Shown one piece after another: positions 1 to 12,173 of a stretch of 64,000 nt of DNA; positions within the stretch are counted from its first letter, which is position 1; each line of letters starts with the position of its first letter. The notes beneath the pieces are model-generated. The model made no database searches. It saw nothing but the letters and a program-made list of their open reading frames with translations, and was not told where the DNA came from. The stretch is from NCBI GenBank assembly GCA_022925895.1, contig JAKSYS010000151.1, positions 1 to 64,000 on the forward strand. Direction: 5' to 3'. A program made the translations under genes and the position numbers. Source of the stretch: Fragilaria crotonensis. Lineage: Eukaryota > Bacillariophyta > Fragilariophyceae > Fragilariales > Fragilariaceae.

Positions 1-3000
1 CACCATCCACGTCTCCAGGCAGCCCCATACAGTCAACGAGATCCCTCGGCAGCGTCGTGCAGAACTCTTCAGCTCCTATTTGCGCCGCCTTCAGGATTTC
101 ATGGCTCGTGAGAGAATCGCTGGTCGCAACTACTCTGAGTATGAAGCCTCGATCTCAGTGTTCGTAATTCGCCACTGAGTGGCGATCTGAGTCCAGTCGC
201 CAGCGGAACGCGACCGCCGCACGGGTCGCACCTCGGATACACTCCCATTCCACCCGTCATGTCACAACTTGCCGCGACTTTCGTCCAATACTCCATTGAG
301 ATCGGACGTGACGTCACAGCCCACCGCCCACAGCACAAGGATCGGTACTCCGTCGAACCAAGCCGCGACGCATCGAAACTGCCCTCTGTCCCCGATGCTC
401 TTCGGAACGACAGACTGCTTGGGTGAACACGAAGTAGATCTTCTGGTTCGGGCGATGTCGCATAACCAGGCTAATTCCGCCACGTGCCTGATGCCACCAA
501 ACCGGTCACACCTGACCGATTGCAATCGTTTTGTGGACTACACGTCGCGGAGAGTCTCGCGCAACGTCATCCACAGCAAAGAGTCAAGTCGCCGCTGCTG
601 CACTCACTTCCGCAGCCGCATCAACATTCGAAATGCCGATGGGCGTCCATCCCCGGGGTTCGCACGGTTCGCAGCATCCTTTCGAAACCAACCTCCGAAG
701 ATTCGGATGTCACCGAGTACAACCTCGATCCCATAGTAACGACGCCACTCCTGCCACTGAAGACGACGACGTTCACCCGACGGTTATCAATTGAATGCTT
801 TGCGTGGATCCTTCCCGGAATCATCGGACGACTTTGATCTTTGTTTGAACCCATTGACCTTCAGTCTTGTGCTCACATCGACACAACCGCCCCATTCTTC
901 GAATCCATTTGTGACGAAGGCACTCTACTGAGGTTTCATCGGAAATTCCAGCGGTTGACTGGAGTTTCCTATTCCGTCGGTTATCCGAAACGTATGACAC
1001 CAACTCGCGCGCGATCTATGCACATGCCGACAACGGTTCATGGCGTACAACGAGCGACGCTTCCTCCTCTTCTTCGTATCGTGCCCTTGCAAAGTCGAAC
1101 ACCGTGTTCGCCTCTTGATGCCGGTAGCCACTGCATCACCCCGATGGCGTTGGGTTCCTGTGTCTTCCTGCCTTCCGTGTTCCGTCGTTTGCTGTCGTGA
1201 CTTCGTTGAACGCATCCAGTTTCACGCAGTGCTGTGTTTTCGTCCGAGACATATCACACCGCGTCTATCCCGGTGTCATCATCAGCCACTGCGCGATTGC
1301 AAAGCAACTTGCAAGCGATGGCTACAGCATGAACAGTTCCGAAGATCGCATCGGTCTGATCCGCTTCTCCTGGCAACGCATCCACGCAGACCACCGAAGA
1401 TATCTGTATCAGTCTACAACCTACTCGTCTCCGAGGTGTCTCACCTTCACCGATTCCTCTTCGTCCCGTCGACAGATGCTCACATCGCCCCATTGCCATG
1501 CGGACCCCAGCGTTTTGTGGTTGACCCTCTGACCATCGCTGTTGCGTCCCTCCGCACACTGTCCATCGTCGTTTGCCACCCATCCGGTCTCGGTTCCCAA
1601 ATTCGTCCCACCTCTCCGGAGTTTCAGGACGGCTCTGGATCCGCTATCGACGAGTTTTTCACTGTGCATGCCCTTGGACGCTCCGCCCTCCGTATGCTGT
1701 GGCACCAACGTCTCGGTCATTTGAACTTTCGCCGGCTCTCCGAACTCCACAAGCATACTCGTGGCATGCCGGCGCTTAGCCTCCCTGACACCATCGACGA
1801 GTGCGCGGTTTGTATGGCTTCCAAGCTCCGCAAGACACCGCGCGGCCATGCCAACACCATGACCGCCACCGCATGCCTTCAAGGCCTTGGCATCGACTTC
1901 GCTTTCATGGTCCAGAAGAGCTCCGATTCCAAGCGTTTTGATAATTTGCTGGCCACAACGGCGAAACTTGCTACGTTTTGATCACCGATCATTTCAGTGG
2001 TCGGTTGATTGGCCGCGCCTTTGCGACCAAAGCCCCGCCGGTGGATTGCTTGAACCAATGGCTCGCAACAACGCACCCACCTGCGCCGGTAAATATGTTC
2101 GAATGGATGGTGGAGGGAACTTGGACGTTGTCGGAAATCCTTGATACATTCGCCAATTTTGGTTATCAGACCCAACTCACTGGCCCTGACTCGTCTCACC
2201 AAATGGCCCGGCGAACGCCCTCACCAAACTATCGGTGATGCTTTGCGCGCCATGTTGACTGGCGCCAATCTCCGTCCCGCTTTCTGGCCGTATGCGTTCT
2301 ATCATTTCGTGCGCTTATACAATTTTATCCCCACGGCGCCCGTTTGTCCAGTCCTCATGAATTATGTGGTGGCGAACTCCCGGATTTGTCCAAGCTACGA
2401 ACCTTCGGTTGCCGCGTCCACGGGTGTCCCACTACGACACGCTACGGACGTGTTGTTCCCAACTCGCGACTTGGCGTGTTCTCGGCTATTCTCGCTCACT
2501 CAAAATCTTGTACTATTTTGATCTGGCCAGTTCCTCGTCAAACCGCAACACACGCTCGTTTCGACGAAGGTATGAATGATCTCGCCGACGCTCCGCCCAA
2601 CGCAAGCCCTCCGTCTCCTGTCCCCACGGCGTCGTCCCCGCTGAACGTCCTTCGCTCTCCTCAACCTTGAGGTGTCCGACGACCCGTTCCACCGCCTCGA
2701 CTCCATCACGCAAGCAATCAAATGCGACCACCCAACCCTCGGTTTTGAAATCTCCGCGTGTCACATACGCAAGCGGCTACTCTCTGGCGTCGCCCCAGCT
2801 CCTCGGCCGCTCGCATCCGAAATGTGCGTCGCAAATACATCGGCGCCTACATCGTATCCATCGATGGCATCTCCGTTTTCTCGTGCGAGTCGATCATCCT
2901 CGCTTTGACCGGTGTCGCTGCGTCAGACGCCGCTTCGTTCACGATCGTTTTCGCGCCTGACCGCTATATCCCGGTCAGCGCTCGCCCGAACGACAGCCCG

Positions 3001-5146
3001 CTTCACTTGTCCGTTGATCAGCTACGTCTCATCGATCTCCTTCGTGGCCCCGCCCCTCGGCGCCTTCGTCTCTCCCTGTCCCAAACGCAACAGCACCGGA
3101 GCCCCGTATCGCAATCACGATGCATGAGCCCTCCCACACGACCAGCTCCTGCTCATGATGCGCAGCCTGAATACTACTGCTTTTGGGACGGAAGAAGAAC
3201 AGGCTCTTGGTAGTTTTACGCGTCGCAAGCTACAGCGTTTATCAAACTGGAAAGATTGGCAACTGGCTGAAGCAAAGCAACTCGACTCCATGGCCAAACA
3301 GGAGATGTACGGACCCGCCGTTCACCCACCTGCCGGCGCCATTATTCTCCGCCAGCATTGGAATTACTCCATCAAGGCCGATGGAACTCGAAAGGCACGC
3401 AATTGTTGTGATGGATCCCCGCGCCGCCCCCGCCTTGAAACTTGCAAACACATACTCTTCATGCATCGAGCAACCCTGCATGCGGATGTTCATTGCCCTG
3501 TGTGCGAACGAGGGATACATTTGCATCAAGGTCGACGCGACAAACGCCTACGCCAACTCGCCACCTCCCGACCAGCCTACGTTCGTATACATCGACCAAC
3601 CGTACGCCGACTGGTTCCTCCTTCGCAACGGTTTTAACGTGCCTCGTGATCATGTGCTCCCAGTCCAACACGCGTTGCAAGGTCATCCAGAATCCGGTGC
3701 CTTATGGGAGCGTTTCATAAACAAGGTCCTGCATCGGCATGGCTTCAAATCGACCACGCACGAACGCAGCTTGTACCACGGAACGTACGATGGATGGAAG
3801 ATGCTTATCTCTCGACAAGTGGATGATCTAGCCATCGGATGCCGCAACGTTGAATCAATTCGAAATTGGTCGCAGTTATCTGTGCGGAGGACAAGATTGA
3901 TCTACGCGAAGGGGTCCTCAACTCATTCAATGGTGTTGACATCATTCAATCTCGCCACTATATCCAAGTGACCTGCGAATCGTATATCGACCGGTTCCTC
4001 GAACACTACGGATGGTCCTCACCAGGCAACCGCGAATCCAGCGAGCGCCCAATCGAACCCATCGCCATGTCGACGATCCCGCAACTATTCCTTGACTATG
4101 ATAACGCTGCCACCGCAACCGCTACCGCACTCATGGAATACGAGGACAATGCCGGATTCTCTTATCGCAGCATTCTCGGTTGTGTGATCTACGCTACGTT
4201 GTGGCCCGCATCGACATTGGTTTCGCCGTCACGCTCCTTGCTCGTTTTCGGATCACCCTGTCAAGATTCATTTTGATTCTTTGCGTCGCCTTGCACGATA
4301 CCTGCGCATGACAAAGGACTGGGGACTGATTTTTGGCGTCCTGCTCCGATCGATACCTTCCCAGTTGGAGACTTCATCGTCCTGGTGTCCGACACTTCGT
4401 TGCCCGACTTCCCTCAGCCGCAATCGCCCACCTCCCTCGCCGGTTACGTTGACGCTGCTCATGCCACGGATCTCAGCACGACGCTCGATCACCGGTCTCG
4501 CTTTCATGCTCTGCGGTGGACCGATTGCGTACAAGTCGAAAGTCCAGTCCACTGTCTCCACGAGCTCAACCGAAGCCGAGTTTATCGCCGCCGTCAAGCC
4601 GCCAAGATCGCCAAGTACCTGCGGTCCATCCTCCATGAGTTGGATTACGAACAACCCGGGCCGACGATCTTGTATGAGGACAATCAAGCTGCGATTCTGA
4701 TGATCAATTCGAGCCGACCAACTCCACGCTCGCGACACATTGATATTCAACACTTCGCGATTCAAGAATGGAAAGCCAACGGCGATATCATTCTTTGTCA
4801 CATCCCGGGTATCATCAACCCAGCGGACGCTCACCAAAGCGCTCGGCACCACGCTGCACTTCCGACACGTTCGTCGTTTGATGGGACACTATGGCGCGCC
4901 TTGGATGACACGCGACTAAATGTCAATTGTTGCCGTTCTCCGAATGCATTCCTATATACTCATTGTTTTGCTTTTGTCTTCATGACGCATACAATGGGAG
5001 TGTGTTACTGCATGTTTGTCACGACTTACAATATGTCCATGGTACGTGTATAGCACCGTGCTGTTTGGTACCGTATTCACAATACGGTACTGCCCGGTGC
5101 GTATGCACTCCGACATACCTGTTACTAAGTCAGGTATGTAGATAGT
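1..5146 (+). mobile_element. Decayed Ty1/copia (CoDi-like) element, 5' part outside window
   Basis: Fossil LTR retrotransposon on the plus strand. Recognisable parts in copia order are a gag-like stretch near the window start, a gag-pre-integrase segment near 1.7-1.85 kb (LWHQRLGHLNFRRL, then a CxxC pair), integrase remains around 2.1-2.5 kb, reverse transcriptase remains around 3.2-4.0 kb, and an RNase H tail around 4.4-4.9 kb. The element is broken many times over (well above five interruptions) and no LTR pair is visible, because its left end lies outside the window. It looks old. The right limit is approximate and is set by where the opposite-strand element begins. Host role: none expected. 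Confidence 0.85.
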
Positions 5147-5179
5147 CTAATTAGTGGAGTACCTCTCATGTACTCCACT
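5053..5179. repeat. Cluster of three perfect hairpins at an element junction
   Basis: Three back-to-back inverted repeats lie within 127 bp. GTACCGTATT (5068-5077) pairs with 5081-5090 across a 3-base loop and sits inside an outer pair GCACCG/CGGTGC (5053-5058 and 5095-5100). CATACCTG (5114-5121) pairs with 5131-5138. AGTGGAGTAC (5153-5162) pairs with 5170-5179. All stems are perfect. The cluster lies where the plus-strand element ends and the minus-strand element begins. It could be LTR or terminator-like DNA of either element, or part of the GTAC-rich intergenic sequence found across the window. Confidence 0.7.
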
Positions 5180-8010
5180 CACAACTTCTACTTTAATCCT
5201 TTTTATTACTTCAATTGCACTCTTGCCGGTCATCGATCGTAAGGGTATAGAGGTACAAGGTTTATCGTCGTTACACAAGCACCTCCACGACATTGTCCAT
5301 CTCACACATCGAACTACACGCCGCATACTACAAACGCCGAACCGCCATTGCCAAGAGGATTGCTTACCGTTCTCCGGTACTCGTGTGTGTGCTTCTGTGT
5401 GGACGATCGTGGACCCTCCATTCTCCTTTCTACACCCCCGAGCGTGAGCGCTCGATACTTGGAAGGAGATCACAAAGTGATCGCTCCCTCGACCATTCGT
5501 AAACACTTGCGCTGTCAAGTGTCCCCTGATCGATTGCGTCTTCGAGAACATAGTATCCGAGTACCACTTACCGCTCAAGTTGGGGAACGCAAGGTGATCG
5601 AGTTTCTGACGCACTTTCCTTTCGCCTTTTGCCAAAACATTCCTGATTCCGGATTGCGTTGTCACTTTCAATGTCCTCTTAGCAGTGTCAAGGCCAACTC
5701 CCCACCTCCGAGAAAGGATCTCAGGTGTTATGACTGATCGTTTGTCGCTCGTAGAAAGGGCAAACAACTTTCGGCTTTCGTCGTCCATCGGATAAACGTC
5801 ATTGTCGTTGCGACCGGACAAGCCATCTCCAGCAGTGTCATCTGCTGCAACATTAACTGCAGCCACCAAGCGATCCGCCAGAGAGCCATCCTCCGGACCG
5901 ATGGTGATGTGCATTGCACGCAAAGATTGCACCGCAGAAACCAACCTTGAAGCATTCCGCGCATGATCAGTTGCCAACAACTTTTCAGCAACGCACACGC
6001 TGGAAACATATGTCTCTCCTTTTGGCAAACTGGTCAGAAGAGGGATCCCATCGCATCGGGGATGTCAATTCCACGTGAGGATATTGCTCGTATTCCGCCC
6101 ATGTTGGCTTACGACTCACAAAACCAGAAGAAATACCGTCAAGGATAAAGGAATACGCAACTTTGCGGTTGGAAGATAAATAGAATGCGAAGACTTGGAG
6201 TCAAACTGTCGTGGACATCCTCAACAATGACACCATTCGCGTAATTGATTTGGGTTCAGCAGAGTGACATCCACTGGTCCCCAAAATACAGAGCCTCATG
6301 GATAATGAGGATGTATGGTTGTCCATTCTGAGGATGGATCCACATAGTCGCAACCGTGGCGATGGAAACATCCTGTATGGGCTTATATTCACCACTGTAA
6401 GGGTGAACAGTGACCTGACGACCTTCATCAGAGAGAAGCAGAGTGTTGCGACCTGCAACACAAGTATCCGCATGAGAATCTAGTTCAGTCCTCATGTCAT
6501 CGTCATCGTTGCCGCATGGCTTGGACGCAGAGACACGAAAGACATGTTTCACAAAACGGGAAGAGCAAAAGGGCCCGGCCTCTTGAACATAAGATTCACC
6601 TAACTTTAGGTCTGTCTTAACAAGAGCCGGTTCGGATCGTCAAGCAGGCTTCTGCTGCTCAACATGGGCAGCACGGCCAAACTGTTTTCCAGCGTTGGAG
6701 GGGACAGGGGTCTCCTTCCCTTCCTCGTCAGGTGGAGCATCCTCCTGAGTGGTGACAGCTGCAACACTTCGAGCTTCAGACTTCTCCTTCTTCTCCTTCT
6801 TCTTAGCTTCCTCACGGAGCTGCTTGACTTTAGCCTTCTCAAAAGGCTTCAGCTTGTTGTAATCCTTGGCAGAATACTGCCCAGAGTGAATCGCAATTCC
6901 ACTCGGCGACTTGTCGTCATCACTTGACTTACCCTTCTTGTGCTTGGCCTTCTTCTTATCCTTAACAATTCCAACCTTGGCAATCTCTCGGATGTCGGAG
7001 GGCGACTTCGTCCTGGTCTTGGTGTTCTCCACAATTGTCTTGAAGTACTGCTGGCACACCTCAAAGTTAGTAAGCTTCTGCTCATCGCCCATACAAGTTT
7101 GAATAGCAGTCTCCAACTTTGGGTCACGAATACCAGCAAGGAAATCAGTCACCTTCTTGGTCTCTGCAACTGGTTCCTCCAAGAACAACAACTCATTATG
7201 CCTGCTGGTGCCTTCCCACATACTGGTCAAAGGAGAACTTCCTTTCCCAGTGAAGATGGCAGTAGTAACCATAGCATAAGCCTTGGCCTTCCTGGTGGCA
7301 ATTGCAGATCTGCCCTCAGCCTGCGACTTCAAGGCCTTGAAGGCAGCACGTCCATCGCGTCTCCTGTTGAAGGGTTGGACAAAAGGCCAGCCAGGTCCCT
7401 CCATGACAAAGGGTTTGAGAATATCAAACACTCTCTTGCTGTCGCGCGAGAAGGTTTCACCCTCCAAGATTGACGTGGCAACCAAGTCATCATCGACAGA
7501 GTCCCAGTCATTGCGTGCAAGATCATCAGGGGCAACCTCATCATTGTCACGAATGACATAAGCCAGAGGGGTTCCAGCAACAACGCTTCTGTGTTGGGAT
7601 AAATAAGTTGTAAACAGTTCAACCCATGTTGGCCATCCTGTCATCGACGCCAGCTTCGGTGGATCCTTCGTGTCATCCCCATCCCTCTTGGCTCGATCAA
7701 TCTCCTCCAACTCCGTCAACCGATTTAGAAAGCGCGTGGTGGCGCGTTCGTCAAAGTGGGCAGGGTTTGGAGCATCACCGCGAAGGATACAGTAGTCCGC
7801 CCAAGAGCGAAGAGCCTTGAACTTCCGGACCGCAAGGTAGGGGAACGTTGGAGTAGGGACAGGATCTTCATCTTCTTCGACGTCTGTCGCCCTTGGTTTC
7901 CACCTGGATAGATGCTGGATCATCTTGTCGATCTCTGGGAATGGGAGGTCAGTAAGGTCATGAATAGTGTGAATGCCCTGATTGTCAAGCAATTCGCGTG
8001 GGAGCATCAA
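5147..8010 (-). mobile_element. Truncated CoDi-type copia element (gag, protease, integrase start)
   Basis: Fossil LTR retrotransposon on the minus strand. The gag part (about 6.64-8.01 kb) is one long open stretch with a lysine-rich C-terminus. It shares the layout of the gag of the whole element at 31-37 kb, including a FLAGIxDPKLE motif that matches FLKGITDPKLE there. Downstream come a protease segment with the MRTELDSHADTC signature (near 6.5 kb) and the first part of an integrase (near 5.5-6.0 kb). Reverse transcriptase and RNase H are absent, so the element is truncated where it meets the plus-strand element. A few further breaks are present and no LTR pair was found. It appears younger than its neighbour, since gag is still open. 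Confidence 0.85.
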
Positions 8011-8149
8011 ACCCCAAGCGGGTGAGACAAGCAGTGAAGGATCTGTGCTCTGCCATGGTGGAAAGAAGGTGGAAAGTAGTTACCAGGTTTTGGTGGGTTG
8101 ACAGCAAATTCGAAAATTATGGGTTCAATCCTTGGAAAACATTTCCAGC

Positions 8150-8300
8150 GGGAAGCGTGGAAAGCAGTACATTTCCTACGTGGAAACGCGCTTTCAATCC
8201 CGGCAAGATACGTGAAAACCGGTATGTTTCCTGCGTGGAAACGGGTATCCAGATATCACTCCCAATTTTCGATCGTGCATGCCGTGGAAACCGCGAAACC
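8150..8300. repeat. Cluster of CGTGGAAA-type motifs
   Basis: The word CGTGGAAA, or a one-base variant, occurs about five times in 150 bp. Two copies lie in the same longer dyad context, TTTCCTACGTGGAAACG at 8172-8188 and TTTCCTGCGTGGAAACG at 8227-8243, 55 bp apart. The cluster lies just upstream of the gag start of the minus-strand copia relic. It may be leader or promoter sequence of that element. No coding signal explains it. Confidence 0.5.
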
Positions 8301-9418
8301 CTCTAAGTAAACGACGGCCCTTCGCTCGTGCCACGTCGACACAGGGCTGTCGGATCAAAAAGATCCCAAATCGATCGTGCCAGATGTTGATCCGCGCGAG
8401 GAATTACCCACGAATGCGGTCAATCGCGCCTGGAAACTCGAAAATGTGCGTTTCAATAAATCCAAAGCACCTAAGCAAAACTTCCCAGTGGGCATCCATA
8501 ACACTCATTGTTATGCCCATGCAGTCTTCACATTCAAGCAGGCATTCATTGCCGCGTGCGTCAGTGGTAATCGCTCATTCTTATGCAGGCATTGCATGTA
8601 TGAAGCGGTCATCGGATTGTTTGGTCCTGGAAACAATTATGCCAACCAAGGAGCTTTAATCAACCAAGACTAGTTAATTTGTCCAGCATAGGCCAATCTC
8701 CTAGAGATTGTACTGGAGCAATCGCTTTAACCGACTCCTATTTATCGGTAACGTATTTCTCATAAATACAACCAGTAGGAATGACGTGCAGCAAGAAACT
8801 TTTCTACGCCAAACAGCGTTTGCTGAAGTCGGTTATCCTCCTCGACAGCGACAGCGCAGGGTGGCGCTTCAGGGAGGACCCCGCCATCGGGAATGGTCTT
8901 TGCGTTCCGGAAGCGTCTTCCGACACGCCGACGGCAGCGTTACCGTCTATGAGCATCGACTGCAGGCCTGGGTCATTCGACCGCAACGATCCGCGGCCTA
9001 TGTGCGCAGAATTCGAGCTCCTGCTCAGGCTGATCAGGCCCCATCATCCTCCTTGGACGAAAGCAATGAACCACAGCGCCGCCCTTGAGCGTCTGGGTCT
9101 GATAAACTCAATTAAATCCGTCGCAAGTGCGGTACATCCGCCCTTGCAGGAGATTGTCTCTAGCAGATAGAACTAATCACTAGTAGCAACAGCTTGCAAC
9201 TTGATCAATTATAAAAAGAGTGAGATTTAGGTCTAGGAACACTTCTGACTCCGCCCTGAAGAGTCATCCTGCGGGTCATTGTAAAGCTGAGCTAAATCCT
9301 TCGACGGTCGTGCTTATCCGGGTGTCCGAATAACTCGAACTCATGATAGAATTCATTCATCCTCATCAGTCATCAGTGTACTAGTAGTATTATATTACAC
9401 AAAACGGACCACTCCTGT
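8301..9418. other. No recognisable gene
   Basis: Short open frames exist on the plus strand (8377-8673 and 8708-9088), but neither shows a domain I recognise and both end in unrelated low-quality sequence. The stretch may include leader or LTR remains of the neighbouring copia relic. Nothing further can be supported. Confidence 0.5.
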
Positions 9419-10950
9419 TCATGTCCCCCAAACCCGAATGCACCAATGCCACAAGCCACAAGGAGTCCTGTGAAAGACGGATACCCGTCTACACGGCTTG
9501 AAGCCGAGCAACCTCATCCACCGCCAAGCTGTAGTGAAGCTCATTGGTTCAAGTCCATGAGGCTCTAGAAACAATACAAGCAGTTCCTGATCATCGCCAA
9601 TACTAGTTGACGGTTGACGTTGTAGGAGCATCAGCACAATCACTGTTATCATCAACATCTACAGTGCTGCAATCAGTGCTGATTCCTGCAGTTGCTACTC
9701 TATCTTCCACACTCCTGCAAGCCAAGGAATTGAAGTGCTAACAATGAATATGTGTACTCCTTCTATTGTTAAAGTTGCTAGATTTTTGATGCTGTAGGCA
9801 ACAATCTGCTCCGTTGCATCAGGGAAAATCTCAAGAAGTCTTGGACAAGGTTGCTTGCCAGACTGTACATATGGGTTTGGATGCGGGAAGGCTTCCAAGC
9901 TTCTAAAAACACCATTCCACTTGCTTACACTCTTGTAGAATGTTGCTTGGGTCATTCCAAAGCTGTTCAATTTTTTACACCTCCCAGGAACAACCTTCCC
10001 ACGTCCACTAATTCATTTTTTCAAGTGCATTTTGATATGCACAGCACAAGAATGTTGCGCTTTGTCGGATGTTGGCGATTTCGGTTCTTGTGCAAAAGTT
10101 GTGGGGCATCTCTGCCAACAACAAGAACATTCCTCCAATTATCTTTGTGACTGTGGACTGATTGCAAGAGTAGAATACCTCAATTCAGTGCCACTTGTGG
10201 AGTCTCTGCGTCAACAGTAGAACTCCTGTTATCAAAGCCGCAAGGCCGAAATAGATAGCATGCCTCGCTCCGGGCTTTTTGCTGGCCACCAATATGCCAA
10301 CATTTCATGAAGCCTCTGTCTCTTGCATGGGGATTCCTCAAGCATGTCACTGCTATCAGGATCAACAGAATCAATCTCAGGCTCATTGAATGTCATACTG
10401 ATATTGTCAGCAGTACAACATGCACTTGTTGCACTAATATGTGGACTTGCTGCCACTTCCGGTCTTGCCCTTGTTGATGGTATCACAAGCACATTTGTTG
10501 CCCGTCAAGAACCTTCTCCTTCCATGCATTATTCAAGGCATGGGATGTGCAACTTGTCTTGTTTTTTGCGCATAAATAATAAAATTGACCCTGAAAGCTG
10601 ACTTGGAACATGCCACATTGATTTGTACCGTCAAAGTGGGTCATCGAATCACCAAGCAAAATCGATTTTGACATCGCAGTATTAAACTTTCGAGCATCAA
10701 TACTCTGCAAAATGGCAGGATCAATGTGACCTGATTTGGTCAAGACTTCAGCCCAAGTTACCGCAGGGAGCCGACAATTTGAAAGTCTCGGTTTAAGCAA
10801 GCATCGGAAAAAAGTAACATGACAGCCTTCACAATTATGGCATTGATCGCACCACTGTTGGCCATTGCAGACTGACTCACTCAGTTTGTTCAATAGGTGA
10901 GGAGATTTTGAAGACAACTGTTGGGGTGAGTCAGTCTGTAAGGAGTGCAA
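9419..10950 (-). pseudogene. Decayed coding relic, possibly a DNA-transposon-associated protein
   Basis: Four minus-strand open fragments follow one another and read like one interrupted protein. The first has a cysteine cluster (WCDQCHNCEGC) followed by ILLGDSMTHFDGTNQCGMFQ. The third reads FRSLEAFPHPNPYVQSGKQP. The fourth ends with SFTTAWRWMRLLGFKP, which resembles the helix-turn-helix stretch seen before DDE domains in some eukaryotic transposase families. No catalytic DDE core is visible, so the relic is partial as well as interrupted by several frame changes. I recognise the style, not a named family. It could equally be a decayed host gene. Confidence 0.4.
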
Positions 10951-11254
10951 ATGTTACAAACAGGGGCATGATATCTCATCGTGGAACTCAGGCATTTAAC
11001 ACGAGAAAACAAAACGATACTAACGTGACCCCTCGATTTCTATACATTTTCTACCAGGTCTAGTGTAGGGAGTTTTGACGATGAAACCTGCCATACGATG
11101 TATGACATACCTTCGGACTTCGGACTCGTGCGCGGTCTCCGACGGTATCCTCGACAAGACGATGGCCTGTACACTGTACAGTACATGCTCTTATCCATAT
11201 ACCCGTAGAGTGGAGGTACAAGTAATAATCATCAGACATCATGATGTGATTCGT
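10951..11254. other. No recognisable gene
   Basis: Short spacer between the decayed relic and the palindrome-array element. It contains GTAC-rich text near 11.16-11.22 kb. No coding or RNA signal was seen. Confidence 0.5.
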
Positions 11255-11910
11255 GTTCCAGTCAGGGCTGCGCACAATAGTATTGTTATTGTATGGTCGC
11301 ATCTTGAATATGCAATACAATATATTGCAATAGTTCAGATTCACAATACAATATATTGCAATACTTTAATTCAGCAATACAATATATTGCAATACTTTAA
11401 ATCGCCAATACAATATATTGCAATACTTTAATAGAGCAATACAATATATTGCAATACTTCAGAATGACAATGCAATGTATTGCAATACTTTTAATGCTAC
11501 AATATATTGTATTGGTAACAATAAATTGCAATATATTGTGAGTATTGTTGCGCAGCCCTGTCCAAAACACCAATTGTACGAACGTATCCATGTACACTTC
11601 ATACTAGAGTAGTACGTAGTACTCGAGTACTTGTACCATGCCACCGTACAATATAATGTACAATATATTGCAATACTTCAATATGACAATACAATATATT
11701 GCAATTATTCAAAACAACAATACAATATATTGCAATACTTCAAAAGTACAATACAATATATTGCAATAACAACAATACAATATATTGCAATACTTCTGAA
11801 CGACAATACAATATATTGCAATACTTTTACTACTGCAATATATTGTATTGGTAACAATATATTGCAATATATTGTAATACAATATATTGCTGCGCAGCCC
11901 TGGTTCCAGT
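11255..11910. mobile_element. Non-autonomous hAT-like element carrying 31-bp palindrome arrays (copy 1), with 8-bp target duplication
   Basis: The element proper is 11263-11902. It begins with CAGGGCTGCGCA and ends with the exact reverse complement, and is bounded by the perfect 8-bp direct repeat GTTCCAGT (11255-11262 and 11903-11910). A 12-bp CAGGG-type end with an 8-bp duplication is the hallmark of the hAT superfamily. Inside are two arrays of 31-bp units built on CAATACAATATATTG. Six units run head to tail at 11313-11498 and about six more at roughly 11655-11835, one of them shortened to 24 bp. A third copy of the 12-bp end lies inside, at 11549-11560, pointing the same way as the right end. 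A GTAC-rich spacer (about 11561-11650) separates the arrays. There is no transposase gene, so movement would depend on a partner elsewhere. Open frames inside are by-products of the repeats. Confidence 0.85.
11313..11498. repeat. Six-unit 31-bp tandem array, CAATACAATATATTG core
   Basis: Six consecutive units of exactly 31 bp. Each opens with CAATACAATATATTGCAATA (the last has two substitutions) followed by about ten variable bases. The core contains the perfect 10-bp palindrome CAATATATTG. The period is close to three turns of B-DNA, so the palindromes would lie on one helical face. A similar but less regular array follows at about 11655-11835. Confidence 0.9.
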
Positions 11911-12173
11911 CCTTGCACATAGACTACTCATACATCAACATCAACAACAACGAAAGCCAACAAGCGGTTTTCAATTTGCATCGATGTGCATCGATGAATA
12001 GGGCAGATATCTCGTCACCAAGCAAATTTGGCACTCGCCCCCCGGCTGTGGATCAGATTTCAGCTTCGACCAACACTTGCAATTACAGTTAGTTCAGGAG
12101 TGTGGGAGGGTGTACTCCTAAGGGAGATGTGAAAGACGAATTGCTACTATAGACAGATAAGCCTATCGCAGCA

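Noticed and set aside
9535-9570. GGTTCAAGTCC resembling a tRNA T-arm
   Set aside because: No acceptor stem, D-arm or anticodon arm could be fitted around it, and it lies inside the decayed coding relic.
11313-11835. Regular 31-bp units that look like a CRISPR array
   Set aside because: The repeats are palindromic, the variable parts are related to each other rather than unique, there are no cas genes, the genome is eukaryotic, and 8-bp duplications with inverted ends explain the structure.
11075-12092. Several open frames rich in Tyr, Cys, Ile and Gln (for example runs of QYIAI and NILQY)
   Set aside because: They merely translate the CAATATATTG arrays in different frames. The same occurs at 53.35-54.13 kb.
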